Below, in pieces: positions 43,101 to 49,875 of a DNA stretch of 64,000 nt; within the stretch, counting starts at the first letter, position 1, and each line of letters opens with the position of its first letter. The position numbers and the translations under genes are program-made. The stretch is from Gemmatimonadota bacterium. GTDB lineage: Bacteria > Gemmatimonadota > Gemmatimonadetes > Longimicrobiales > Gaopeijiaceae. Below the pieces are notes generated by a model. It was not told the DNA's origin and searched no databases. It saw only the letters and a program-made list of their open reading frames with translations. Location: contig JACQVF010000042.1 of NCBI GenBank assembly GCA_016209885.1, positions 19,938 through 83,937 on the forward strand, written 5' to 3'.

Positions 43101-45012
43101 CGTGGTCGGCATCGGCGACATGAGCGGCGACGTGTTCGGCAACGGGATGCTGCTCAGCCGCCAGATCCAGCTCATTGCCGCATTCGACCACCGCCACGTC
43201 TTCGTGGATCCGAGCCCCGACCCGGAGCGCTCGTACCGGGAGCGCGAGCGCCTCTTCCGGCTCCCGCGCTCGAGCTGGGCCGACTACGACCGGGGTCTGC
43301 TCAGCGAGGGCGCCTTCATCGTGCCGCGTGGCGCGAAGGAGGTGAGGCTCAGCCCGGAGGCGCGGCAGGCGCTCGGGCTACCGGACGACGTGCAGGTGCT
43401 GGACGGCGAGTCGCTCGTCCGCGCGCTGCTGAAGGCGCCCGCGGAGCTGCTCTACAACGGCGGGATCGGAACGTACGTGAAGGCGTCCGACGAGACACCC
43501 GCCGACGTGGGCGATCCGCCGAACGACGCCGTGCGCGTGAGCGCGCCAGAGCTACGCGTGCAGGTGGTGGCGGAGGGGGGGAACCTGGGGTTGACGCAGG
43601 CGGCGCGCGTCGAGTACGCGCTCAAGGGGGGCCGGCTGAACACGGACGCCCTGGACAACTGCGGCGGCGTCGACATGTCGGACCACGAGGTGAACCTCAA
43701 GATTCTCCTCAATGCCGCGGTGGCGCAGGCCGACCTCAGCATGGAGGAGCGGAACTGCCTGCTGGAAGAGCTGACGGAGGAGGTGTCCGCGGACGTGCTC
43801 CGGGACAACGAGTCCCAGAGCCGGGCGGTATCGCTGGACGAGCTGCGCGCCCGCCAGCACATGGAGGGCTTTCGCGACCTCATCAGCTTGCTGGAGCGCG
43901 AGCGCGTCGTCGACCGCGCGGACGAGGGACTGCCGACGTGGGAGGAGCTCGAGCGCCGACGGATCGCCGGCCAGACGTTCACGCGCCCGGAGTTGTGCGT
44001 GCTGCTCGCCTACAGCAAGCTGGATCTCAAGAAGCACCTGCTCGCGAGTGAGCTTCCAGACGATGAGGCCGCACAATCCTACCTGGTGAGCTACTTCCCG
44101 CCAGCGGCGGTGAAACGGGCCGGCACCGAGCGGCTGGCCCAGCACCGGCTGCGCCGCGAGATCATTGCCTGTCGGCTCACGAATGACCTGGTGGGGATCA
44201 TGGGCTCCGCCTTCGGGCACCGGGCGGCCCGCGACAGCGGGCACACGCCGGCGGAGGTGGCACGGGCCTGGGTCGTCGCCTCGGAGCTCTCGGCCGCCCG
44301 GGCGCTGCAGGAGAGCCTGCGCGACGTGGAGGCCACTCGGCCCACGGTCCCCCCCGCAGCGCTGTCCCGCTGGCTGCTGGGGCTGTCCCGGGTTCTCGAC
44401 CGCACCACCCATTGGGTGCTCGCGAACGTCTCCCCGGAGGCGCCGACGGTGGAGGTCATCGCCGAGCATCTGGAAGGGCTCGCTACGCTCCGCGGAGAGT
44501 TCCATGACATCGTGATGGGCGACGAGCGTGGCGTCTTCGAGGAGCGCGTCCGCGAGATCCACGGGCTCACGGGCGACGAGAACCTCGGGCGCCGCCTGGT
44601 CACGCTGCGCTTCCTGGACCAGCTCCTGGAGATCCTGCGCGTCGGGCGGGAGACCGGCGCGGATGTCGTCGATGTGGGGCGCGCGTACTACCGCATGTCC
44701 GAGCTCATGTCCATGCCCTGGCTGCGGCAGGCGATCCTGGACGTGGCGGGCCAGAGCCGCTGGGATCAGCGCGTGGCGAACGCGCTGATCGAGGACGTCG
44801 GCCGCGCACACCGGGGGCTCACCGCCCAGCTCCTGGCCGGTTCGCCCAAGGGTTCCGTGGAGGAGCGGCTCGAGTCCATGATCGCGGAGATGGGCTTCGA
44901 GCTCGTGCACCTCCGCGCACTGCTCGAGGAGATCCGCACGGACGAGCGCCCCACGCTCTCCGCGTTCGTGGTGGCCGTGCGCGAGATGGAAGCGCTGAGC
45001 AACCGCCGCTAG
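40102..45012 (+). CDS. Large NAD-specific glutamate dehydrogenase (about 180 kDa class)
   Basis: A 1636-residue enzyme that oxidises glutamate to 2-oxoglutarate and ammonia with NAD, the length of the L-GDH180 class. Order: an N-terminal regulatory region with ACT-like folds (FIVDTIREYLHSQDVPIEHL), the catalytic domain with ARGGIRYSDRPDDFRTEIL and KTQMVKNAVIVPGGSKGG (substrate lysines), the NAD-binding Rossmann region VVGIGDMSGDVFGNGML, and a long helical C-terminal domain. All the expected catalytic lysines are present. The ATG at 40102 (MSDTTEAAP) is preferred over an upstream in-frame ATG at 40036 that would overlap the putative promoter. It supports use of amino acids as carbon source, which fits the many exported peptidases, and feeds sucA's substrate pool. 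Confidence 0.95.
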   Translation: MSDTTEAAPRATRPESPVVAAVCRALENVVGADELPLVTRVAQIFLRKVPPELPHERGPEVIARMVLGGFRFLDRCRPDRVDAEVFNPELDNEGWTAPVTVIRTNISDRPFIVDTIREYLHSQDVPIEHLIYPTFHVGRDPQGRIVEIRPAAEGPQRESLVHCEVPRITDEAERARLRREIASALQDVVRATDDFGAMIDALNDTVAYLADLGRRLPERAAEIHEIQEFLRWLRDGGMVLLGFRAYNILDDAKLNRAIVVEPGSGLGILRNEATSSFAEPVPLNQLPPGLRELVEGGPLLIINKTNALSTVHRRARMDYVGVKKLDEQARVAGEFRFLGLFTSQAYGEDADRIPILREKLRQILKDAGAIPGTHDYKEINTIFNSMPKEELFLASAAEIGADIRAVLTLYHTGEVRVTLREDPLRRGVSVMVILPKDRFSGEVRRQIEEAFVRRFQGEVLNYHLALGGGDQARLHFYIAVPPQKIREVEPGALERIVQELIRTWVDRLREGLEALRPPDEARRLARRYGEALTPEYQAATDPRAAVRDILELEAMHADGRSVAISLANGEDVPGLAAGERVTKLNLYLRGERLILSDFMPILDNVGLRVVAVSPFEVLGRGVPDALIYVFAVQDAQGQPIELESRGRTLSEAILAVRAGDALNDPLNALVLQAGLRWREVDVLRAYAGYAFQLGAVPSRPSLPGALCAYPSAAKLLFRLFETKFDPSMGLSAEARERQAAEIRTEFARALDAVKSLADDRALRRLMLLIDATVRTNYYRNGGADPHRRSGGVPYISFKIATKGLEGFMRSKLVFEVWTHSARMEGIHLRGARVARGGIRYSDRPDDFRTEILGLVKTQMVKNAVIVPGGSKGGLITRRSFAQRDAMAEEVTEQYRTLVRGMLDLTDNLKDGQVIPPPATIVWDEPDPYIVVAADKGTAHLSDVANAVAAEYEFWLADAFASGGSHGYDHKKVGITARGVWESVRRHFREKGKDIQREPFTVVGIGDMSGDVFGNGMLLSRQIQLIAAFDHRHVFVDPSPDPERSYRERERLFRLPRSSWADYDRGLLSEGAFIVPRGAKEVRLSPEARQALGLPDDVQVLDGESLVRALLKAPAELLYNGGIGTYVKASDETPADVGDPPNDAVRVSAPELRVQVVAEGGNLGLTQAARVEYALKGGRLNTDALDNCGGVDMSDHEVNLKILLNAAVAQADLSMEERNCLLEELTEEVSADVLRDNESQSRAVSLDELRARQHMEGFRDLISLLERERVVDRADEGLPTWEELERRRIAGQTFTRPELCVLLAYSKLDLKKHLLASELPDDEAAQSYLVSYFPPAAVKRAGTERLAQHRLRREIIACRLTNDLVGIMGSAFGHRAARDSGHTPAEVARAWVVASELSAARALQESLRDVEATRPTVPPAALSRWLLGLSRVLDRTTHWVLANVSPEAPTVEVIAEHLEGLATLRGEFHDIVMGDERGVFEERVREIHGLTGDENLGRRLVTLRFLDQLLEILRVGRETGADVVDVGRAYYRMSELMSMPWLRQAILDVAGQSRWDQRVANALIEDVGRAHRGLTAQLLAGSPKGSVEERLESMIAEMGFELVHLRALLEEIRTDERPTLSAFVVAVREMEALSNRR

Positions 45013-45040
45013 CAGCTGTAGTTCTTCAGCGACCTGCTAG
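45009..45040. repeat. Dispersed motif forming a hairpin over the gdh stop codon
   Basis: CTAGCAG (45009-45015) and CTGCTAG (45034-45040) pair around the motif GTTCTTCAGCGACCTGC. The TAG stop of the dehydrogenase is part of the left arm. No T-run follows. Confidence 0.5.
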
Positions 45041-45103
45041 TCTAGAGGGTGGGGGGCAAGCGCGCTACGCCGCAGAAGGCGAGACCGCGCACCAGTCTCG
45101 AGG

Positions 45104-45145
45104 GGAAAAGAAACGAGCTCCGGGGACACGCCGCCCCCGGAGCTC
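45104..45145 (-). terminator. Intrinsic terminator of the basic-protein gene
   Basis: Perfect 11-bp inverted repeat GAGCTCCGGGG (45115-45125) and CCCCGGAGCTC (45135-45145); on the minus strand it is followed by GTTTCTTTTC (45104-45114). It lies 18 bp after the stop of the 45163-45597 gene. Confidence 0.85.
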
Positions 45146-45162
45146 TTCGGTTCTGCGGGACG

Positions 45163-45597
45163 TCAGCGGCCGCCCGCCAGGCGAAGGATCTCGTCCACCC
45201 GGCCGTCGACGCCGCCAATCAGATCGACGATCTCCGGCTTCCCCTCCGCACGCGCAAGATCCTTGGCGAAGCGAAGGAACACGCGGCGAATCCCGTCCCG
45301 GTCCGCAGCCTCACTCCGACCCCGCGGTGCGACCACGCGCCCCGGCCTCCGGGGCCGCCCCGGCACCGCGATGCGAGCCGCGCGCCTGCGGCCGCGCACT
45401 CCTGCTCCTCCGGCCTTGCGGCCACGACGGCGCTTGATCTGGAGCGGATAGCGCGCATTGAACTGGCGTGCGTTCATCCGCGCAACCGCAGGATCCACCT
45501 TCTTCGCCTTCTCCATCAGCTCCGGCACCGAGATCTTCGGGTTGGCCACAAGCTCCCTCTCGACCAACGCCATGACCTTGTCATTCGGCTTCGCCAC
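45163..45597 (-). CDS. Small basic protein of unknown function, possible DNA-binding
   Basis: A 144-residue, strongly basic protein. The N-terminal 50 residues look like a compact helical domain (NDKVMALVERELVANPKIS, then VPELMEKAKKVDPAVARM), followed by an Arg/Lys/Gly-rich linker with an AT-hook-like KRRRGRKAGG and RPRRPGR, and an amphipathic C-terminal helix (IRRVFLRFAKDLARAEGK). It resembles small nucleoid-associated or regulatory proteins, but I do not recognise the family. The GTG at 45597 is set by AGGGGAGG 5 nt upstream; an ATG at 45627 is the alternative. It has its own near-consensus promoter and a perfect terminator, so it is a single-gene transcription unit, probably well expressed. 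Confidence 0.75.
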   Translation of the reverse strand: MAKPNDKVMALVERELVANPKISVPELMEKAKKVDPAVARMNARQFNARYPLQIKRRRGRKAGGAGVRGRRRAARIAVPGRPRRPGRVVAPRGRSEAADRDGIRRVFLRFAKDLARAEGKPEIVDLIGGVDGRVDEILRLAGGR

Positions 45598-45704
45598 GCG
45601 CACCTCCCCTTCCAGTCGGTGGGACATGACCGCTCACCCGGACGGCTCGATTCGCCGTTCCATCTGCGCAGGCCATCAACAAGACCACCTGCCGGCGCCC
45701 AGGT

Positions 45705-45733
45705 ATTATAGGTCACAGAGAAACGCCCATCAA
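45705..45733 (-). promoter_or_regulatory. Strong sigma-70-type promoter of the basic-protein gene
   Basis: Minus strand: -35 TTGATG (45728-45733), 17-bp spacer, perfect -10 TATAAT (45705-45710). Predicted RNA start near 45698, giving a leader of about 100 nt. Directly upstream is a 7-bp inverted repeat TGAATGT/ACATTCA (45741-45747 and 45768-45774), a possible regulator site at about -43 to -76. Confidence 0.75.
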
Positions 45734-45840
45734 TATACTATGAATGTTCGGCAATACAATGCACTGCACATTCAGACATTCGCGTACATCCGCATGACGC
45801 GCCGCAGGATCCGCAAGATGCGTGTGCTTGGGGGTGGTGC

Positions 45841-46230
45841 TCAAGCCTTGGCGATCTCGCTCATGAGCGCGAGAAGATTGTTGTCCACGTCGCGGAAGAA
45901 CGCCATCCATAGTTCGCGGCTGCCGAGATCGGCGATCTGGTGTGGATCGCCTTCGAACCGGACGCCGCGCGCCACCAGCTCCTGATGAGCCGCCCCGATG
46001 TCCAGAACGCGGAAGTAGAGCACGGACGAAGGATGATCGAACTCGGCTCGCTCCGGGATCCCCAGCATCAGGCGAACGCCGCCGCAGTCGAAGAAGGCCA
46101 TCTTCGGCACCTGGAACAGGAAGGGTATGCCCAGGGCATCGCGATAGAACGCGACGGCCCGCTCGAGGTCGTGAACCGTGACGGAGATCTGTCCGATCTC
46201 GCAGAGCCCGAATTCGCTGGCTCGCGTCAT
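45841..46230 (-). CDS. VOC family protein (glyoxalase/bleomycin-resistance fold)
   Basis: A 129-residue vicinal-oxygen-chelate protein: two beta-alpha-beta-beta-beta repeats, starting QISVTVHDLERAVAFYRDALG and ending FFRDVDNNLLALMSE. The potential metal ligands are not all clear: His in VTVHDLE, Glu in ELWMAFF, and the usual second-half His is in AAHQELV/DPHQIAD. It could be a glyoxalase I-like enzyme, a dioxygenase-like enzyme or a drug-binding protein. It is divergent from a MarR regulator and shares its operator, so it is probably induced by the ligand of that regulator, often a phenolic or electrophilic compound. Confidence 0.85.
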   Translation of the reverse strand: MTRASEFGLCEIGQISVTVHDLERAVAFYRDALGIPFLFQVPKMAFFDCGGVRLMLGIPERAEFDHPSSVLYFRVLDIGAAHQELVARGVRFEGDPHQIADLGSRELWMAFFRDVDNNLLALMSEIAKA

Positions 46231-46303
46231 GGTTGCCTCCTTGCGCGGGTGGGACGGTGACGCGCCGCCAGGAGCCGGGTGGGCATCGATGAGCGGCGGC
46301 CGC

Positions 46304-46332
46304 TTGATTTATTTAGCAGTGCTAAATAATAT
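46304..46332 (+). promoter_or_regulatory. Promoter of the marR-type gene, leaderless
   Basis: -35 TTGATT (46304-46309), 17-bp spacer, -10 TAATAT (46327-46332). Predicted RNA start at about 46339 coincides with the ATG at 46338, so the mRNA would be leaderless. The spacer is filled by the palindromic operator. Confidence 0.6.
46309..46329. promoter_or_regulatory. MarR-type operator between divergent promoters
   Basis: Perfect palindrome TTATTTAGCA-G-TGCTAAATAA, two 10-bp arms around one central base, in an otherwise GC-rich context. It covers the spacer and -10 box of the plus-strand promoter and abuts the -10 box of the minus-strand promoter, the classical arrangement for repression of both genes by MarR. 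Confidence 0.8.
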
Positions 46333-46353
46333 AGGGCATGAGGGGACCGTCAA
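46326..46353 (-). promoter_or_regulatory. Promoter of the VOC gene
   Basis: Minus strand: -35 TTGACG (46348-46353), 16-bp spacer, -10 TATTAT (46326-46331). RNA start would be near 46319, inside the operator, about 90 nt before the VOC start codon. Confidence 0.55.
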
Positions 46354-46868
46354 GGGTTTCGTTGCGTGGCGAGAGGGTGCGGCTGCGGGAGGTGGCGGCG
46401 CGGGTGCATTCTCTGGCGATTCATCTGTTGCGGCGGGTTCGTCGGGCGGACCCGGTGATGGGGTTGACGCCGGCGCGGGCGTCGGCGCTTTCGGTGGTGG
46501 TGTTTGGGGGTCCGGTGACGTTGGGGGAGCTGGCGGCGGCGGAGCAGGTGAGTGCGCCGACGATGACGCGGATTGTGGCGGGTTTGCAGGTTGGGGGGCT
46601 GGTGGTTCGGTCGCGGGACCGGCGCGACCGGCGGGTGGTGCGGGTTCGGGCGACGGTGAAGGGACGGCGGGTGCTCGAGCGCGGGCGGCAGCGAAGGGTG
46701 GAGCAGATGGTAGCGCTTCTGGAGGGACTGAGGCGGGAGGAGCTGGGGGTGGTGGAGGAGGCGGTGGGGCTGCTGGAGGGGGTGGTGTCGGGTCCGGTGG
46801 GGCCGGGGCACGGGCGGTCTGAGGGAAGGCGGGCCTTGGGGCGGGGCGGAGGGGGGTCGGGAGCATGA
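46338..46868 (+). CDS. MarR family transcriptional regulator
   Basis: A 176-residue winged-helix repressor. Helix alpha1 (LREVAARVHSLAIHLLRRV) starts the dimerisation part; the DNA-binding core is VTLGELAAAEQVSAPTMTRI with the wing RDRRDRRVVRVRATVKGRRVLE, both typical of MarR. The last 25 residues are Gly/Arg-rich. It very probably binds the palindrome at 46309-46329, repressing itself and the divergent VOC gene until a ligand is bound. No SD precedes the ATG; the promoter suggests a leaderless message. Its stop overlaps the glycerate kinase start by 4 bp, so the two are cotranscribed and the kinase is also under this control. Confidence 0.92.
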   Translation: MRGPSRVSLRGERVRLREVAARVHSLAIHLLRRVRRADPVMGLTPARASALSVVVFGGPVTLGELAAAEQVSAPTMTRIVAGLQVGGLVVRSRDRRDRRVVRVRATVKGRRVLERGRQRRVEQMVALLEGLRREELGVVEEAVGLLEGVVSGPVGPGHGRSEGRRALGRGGGGSGA

Positions 46869-48256
46869 ACGGTGCTGTGGGTCCGCCGTCGGCAGCCGGC
46901 GGTGCGCCGGAGGCGTTGGAGATTCGGCTGCGGGGGGACGCGCGTCGTTGCCTGGACGTAGCGCTGCGTGCGGTGGACCCGGAGCGTCTGGTGGCGGAGT
47001 GGCTGGGGCGAGAGCCGGCGCGAGCCCATGGGAATGTCATCGTTCTGGCGGTGGGGAAGGCGGCCGTTCCCATGGCCCGCGGCGCGCATGCGGTGTTGGC
47101 CGACGCGGTGAGCCGGGGCGTGGTGCTGGGGCCGGGTGGGGCGAAGAAAGGTGGGGTCGCGGATGCGGCGGGGGCCGCGGGTTCCGGGATTCCGCCGGGT
47201 CTCCGCCTCTTCCGTGGCGGCCATCCGATCCCGGACGAGGCGGGCGTCGAGGGTGCGCGGGCGGTTTTGGGGGAGGCCGCCCGGGCCGGGGCCTCGGACC
47301 TCATCCTGCTCCTTCTTTCGGGCGGCGGGTCGGCGCTGTTGACGTTGCCGCCGGATGATGTGCCGCTTGCGGATCTCGCCGTCGTGACGGAGCGTCTGCT
47401 GAAGGCGGGCGCCCCCATCCACGACCTGAACTGCGTGCGCAAGCACCTGGATCGGTTGAAAGGAGGCTTTCTAGCGCGAGCCGCCTCGCCGGCTCGGGTT
47501 CTCGCCCTGGTGCTGTCGGACGTGGTGGGGGATCGCCTGGACGTCATCGCCTCCGGTCCGGTCTCTTCGGATCCGACGACGTATGGGGACGCGATCGCGA
47601 CGCTGGAACGATACGGGCTCTGGGGCGAGGCGCCGGGTTCGGTGCCTGCGCACCTCGAGGCGGGGGCTCGAGGGGAGATCCCCGAGACGCCGAAGCCGGG
47701 CGATCCCGTGTTCGACCGTGTGGCGACGGTGATCGTGGGGAATGGGCGCCGTGCTGCGGAGGCCGCGCTGGCGGAGGCGCGGCGGTTGGGCTACGGAAGC
47801 GCGCTGCTCACGGACTCGCTCACGGGCGAGGCGCGGGACGTGGGACGGTACCTGGCGGGGATCGGCCGCGGGGGCAGGGACGCGGGGGCGCCGATCCAGG
47901 CACCGGGGTGTGTGGTGGCTGCGGGCGAGACGGTGGTCACGGTACGGGGGCCGGGGCGCGGCGGCCGGAATCAGGAGGTAGCGCTCGGCGCCGCGCTGGA
48001 GCTGGACGGTGTGTATGGGATCCTGGTGGCGGCCCTGGGCACGGACGGGATCGACGGGCCCACGGATGCCGCGGGCGCCATCGCCACCTGGACGACTATG
48101 GCGCGGGCGCGCGCCGCGGGCCTGGATGGCGGCCAGGCGCTGGCCCGCAACGACGCGTACCCGTTCTTCCGTGCCCTGGGCGACCTGATCGTTACGGGCC
48201 CGACGGGCACGAATGTCATGGACCTCTACCTGACGCTGGTCGCCGCGGCGGAGTGA
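46865..48256 (+). CDS. Glycerate 2-kinase (MOFRL family)
   Basis: A 463-residue type II glycerate kinase that makes 2-phosphoglycerate from glycerate and ATP, linking glyoxylate or serine degradation to glycolysis. Motifs: VIVLAVGKAAVPMARGAH, LFRGGHPIPDEAG, LLLLSGGGSALL, NCVRKHLDRLKGG, LVLSDVVGDRLDVIASGP and the C-terminal MOFRL domain GPGRGGRNQEVALGAAL with GTDGIDGPTDAAGA. All are intact. The first 20 residues are extra and Gly/Pro-rich. It is translationally coupled to the MarR gene by a 4-bp overlap. A terminator follows at 48286-48335. Confidence 0.92.
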   Translation: MNGAVGPPSAAGGAPEALEIRLRGDARRCLDVALRAVDPERLVAEWLGREPARAHGNVIVLAVGKAAVPMARGAHAVLADAVSRGVVLGPGGAKKGGVADAAGAAGSGIPPGLRLFRGGHPIPDEAGVEGARAVLGEAARAGASDLILLLLSGGGSALLTLPPDDVPLADLAVVTERLLKAGAPIHDLNCVRKHLDRLKGGFLARAASPARVLALVLSDVVGDRLDVIASGPVSSDPTTYGDAIATLERYGLWGEAPGSVPAHLEAGARGEIPETPKPGDPVFDRVATVIVGNGRRAAEAALAEARRLGYGSALLTDSLTGEARDVGRYLAGIGRGGRDAGAPIQAPGCVVAAGETVVTVRGPGRGGRNQEVALGAALELDGVYGILVAALGTDGIDGPTDAAGAIATWTTMARARAAGLDGGQALARNDAYPFFRALGDLIVTGPTGTNVMDLYLTLVAAAE

Positions 48257-48285
48257 CTGCGGGGCACGGCGCTGGAAGGTGCGGG

Positions 48286-48335
48286 GGACGGGGGCGGCGC
48301 GGTGCCCGGGCCCCCGTCCGTTCCTTCCTCTGTTG
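48286..48335 (+). terminator. Intrinsic terminator after glycerate kinase
   Basis: Inverted repeat GGACGGGGGC (48286-48295) and GCCCCCGTCC (48310-48319), followed by the T-rich GTTCCTTCCTCTGTT (48320-48334), 30 bp after the stop codon. Confidence 0.75.
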
Positions 48336-48397
48336 GTGGGCTCGCGCGGCCCGCAGTCGACTCTACGCCGGTCGCGGGCCGTACGCGTCCGGACCGC

Positions 48398-49588
48398 TCA
48401 GAAGTTCGTGTAGAGCAGGTGGTTGTTCGTGGTCCTCGACTTCTTCACGATCCCCTTGGTCGTGAGGTCGTAGAGCGCATCGCGCACGGCCTGAGGCCCG
48501 GCGCCCGGGTTGCCCTGGAGATAGAGCGCCGCGACGCCGGCCGTGTGCGGCGTGGCCATGGACGTGCCGCTGATCGTCCTGGTTGCGGTGCTGCCGGTAT
48601 ACCACGCGGAGGTGATGCTCACGCCCGGGGCGAACCAGTCGACGCAGTTCCCGTAGTTCGCCCACGACGCCTTGGTGTCGGTGGCATCCGTGGCGCTGAT
48701 GGTCATCGCCTCGGTGACGCGGGCGGGCGAGAACCTGCACGCGTCCTGGTGGATGCCGACGATGTTCCCGTTGCCGGCGGCGATCGCGTAGGCGACGCCC
48801 GCGGCGATCGAGCTGCGGACCGCGGCGTCCAGGGCGCTGGATGCGCCGCCGCCCAGGCTCATGTTGGCGACTGCGGGCTTGACTCGGTTGCCCGTAACCC
48901 AGTCCACGCCGGCGATCACGCCCGACGTCGTCCCGTTGCCGCTGCAGTCCAGCACGCGCACGGCGAAGAGCTGGAGGCCCTTGGCGACGCCGTAGGTGGT
49001 GCCGCCGACGGTGCCGGCCACGTGGGTGCCGTGGCCGTGACAGTCGTCGGCGGAGCCGCCGTCCACGGCGTCGTACCCGCTCAGTGCCCGGCCGCCGAAC
49101 TCCTGGTGATCGAAGCGGATCCCGGTGTCGATCACGTATGCGTTCACGCCGGCGCCCGTGTTCGTATAGCTGTAGGTGCCGCTCAGCGGGAGCGCGCGCT
49201 GGTCGATGCGGTCCAGTCCCCACGTGGCGTTCGTCTGGGTGGTAAGGGCCGCAACGACGTGATCCTGCTCGAGGTACCTCACCACCGGGTTGGCGCTGAG
49301 GGCATGGGCGGCGCGGGCGGAGAGACCGGCGGCGAAGCCGCGGAGCGCGTGCTGATAGACGTAGTACAGCCTGCCGCCGTACGCCTGGGTGATCCGCCGC
49401 GCGGCCGTTGCGGGATCCGCCACGCCGCGGCCAAAGATCACGATGTAGCGATCGGGGATCGGGTCGCCGGGCACCGCCTGGCTGAAGCTCGGTGCGCCCG
49501 TCTGGTCGGGCGGGCCCAGGAGCTCCGGAGCGGGATCGCAGGCAGCGATCAGGAGAACGGAGGCGAGCACGAGGTGACGGCGCGGCAT
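48398..49588 (-). CDS. Secreted subtilisin-like serine protease (S8, proteinase K/aqualysin type)
   Basis: A 396-residue pre-pro-protease. The signal peptide has a possible lipobox (VLLIAAC near residue 17). An I9 inhibitor propeptide follows ([11 protein letters not shown] to [13 protein letters not shown]), then the catalytic domain with Asp in [13 protein letters not shown], His in [13 protein letters not shown], the oxyanion Asn in AIAAGNGN and Ser in [18 protein letters not shown]. The triad is complete. The protein ends right after the catalytic domain, so there is no sorting or P-domain. The ATG at 49588 has AAGGAG 8 nt upstream; an upstream in-frame start at 49660 has no signal character. 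It probably degrades extracellular protein, feeding the M28, M49 and D-aminoacylase enzymes. Confidence 0.93.
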   Translation of the reverse strand: MPRRHLVLASVLLIAACDPAPELLGPPDQTGAPSFSQAVPGDPIPDRYIVIFGRGVADPATAARRITQAYGGRLYYVYQHALRGFAAGLSARAAHALSANPVVRYLEQDHVVAALTTQTNATWGLDRIDQRALPLSGTYSYTNTGAGVNAYVIDTGIRFDHQEFGGRALSGYDAVDGGSADDCHGHGTHVAGTVGGTTYGVAKGLQLFAVRVLDCSGNGTTSGVIAGVDWVTGNRVKPAVANMSLGGGASSALDAAVRSSIAAGVAYAIAAGNGNIVGIHQDACRFSPARVTEAMTISATDATDTKASWANYGNCVDWFAPGVSITSAWYTGSTATRTISGTSMATPHTAGVAALYLQGNPGAGPQAVRDALYDLTTKGIVKKSRTTNNHLLYTNF

Positions 49589-49775
49589 GGACGCATCTCC
49601 TTGACCGGATGGTGGACGCTGACGCCGAACTTCCCCTAAGAACCTAAGAAGAAGGCCCAAGGCATTCAGTCCCCTCAGGCCTCCGTACCGACGCCCTATC
49701 TCTTGCGGAGGCGCATCGCCCGCAGCCCGTTCCAGCCACCTGCGGACGGGCCGGCGGCGCGCGCCTTTACGACTA

Positions 49776-49803
49776 ATTGTATGCGCGGCCGCCGGCTGAG
49801 CAA
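49776..49803 (-). promoter_or_regulatory. Putative promoter of the subtilase gene
   Basis: Minus strand: -35 TTGCTC (49798-49803), 16-bp spacer, -10 TACAAT (49776-49781), the only AT-rich spot in the 287-bp spacer. Predicted leader is about 180 nt. Confidence 0.45.
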
Positions 49804-49827
49804 GGCTTGCGATGGCCGCCGCCCGGC

Positions 49828-49860
49828 GAGCGGTCCGGCGCCCTGCGCCGGGACCCGCTC
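49828..49860 (-). terminator. Strong GC hairpin after the D-aminoacylase gene
   Basis: GAGCGGTCCGGCGC (49828-49841) pairs with 49845-49860 with two one-base bulges. It lies 15 bp beyond the stop codon but has no T-run, so intrinsic termination is doubtful. Confidence 0.3.
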
Positions 49861-49875
49861 GCTAAGCGAGTCGCC

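Noticed and set aside
40147..43197. A 1016-codon open frame on the minus strand
   Set aside because: It lies fully antisense to the glutamate dehydrogenase, has the His/Arg/Asp-rich composition of antisense frames in GC-rich DNA, and shows no domain or SD.
46178..46822. Gly/Ala-rich plus-strand frame over the MarR gene
   Set aside because: Low-complexity out-of-frame translation of the MarR gene; MarR motifs are in the other frame.
49828..49860. Hairpin as a certain terminator
   Set aside because: No T-run follows on the minus strand; listed with low confidence only.
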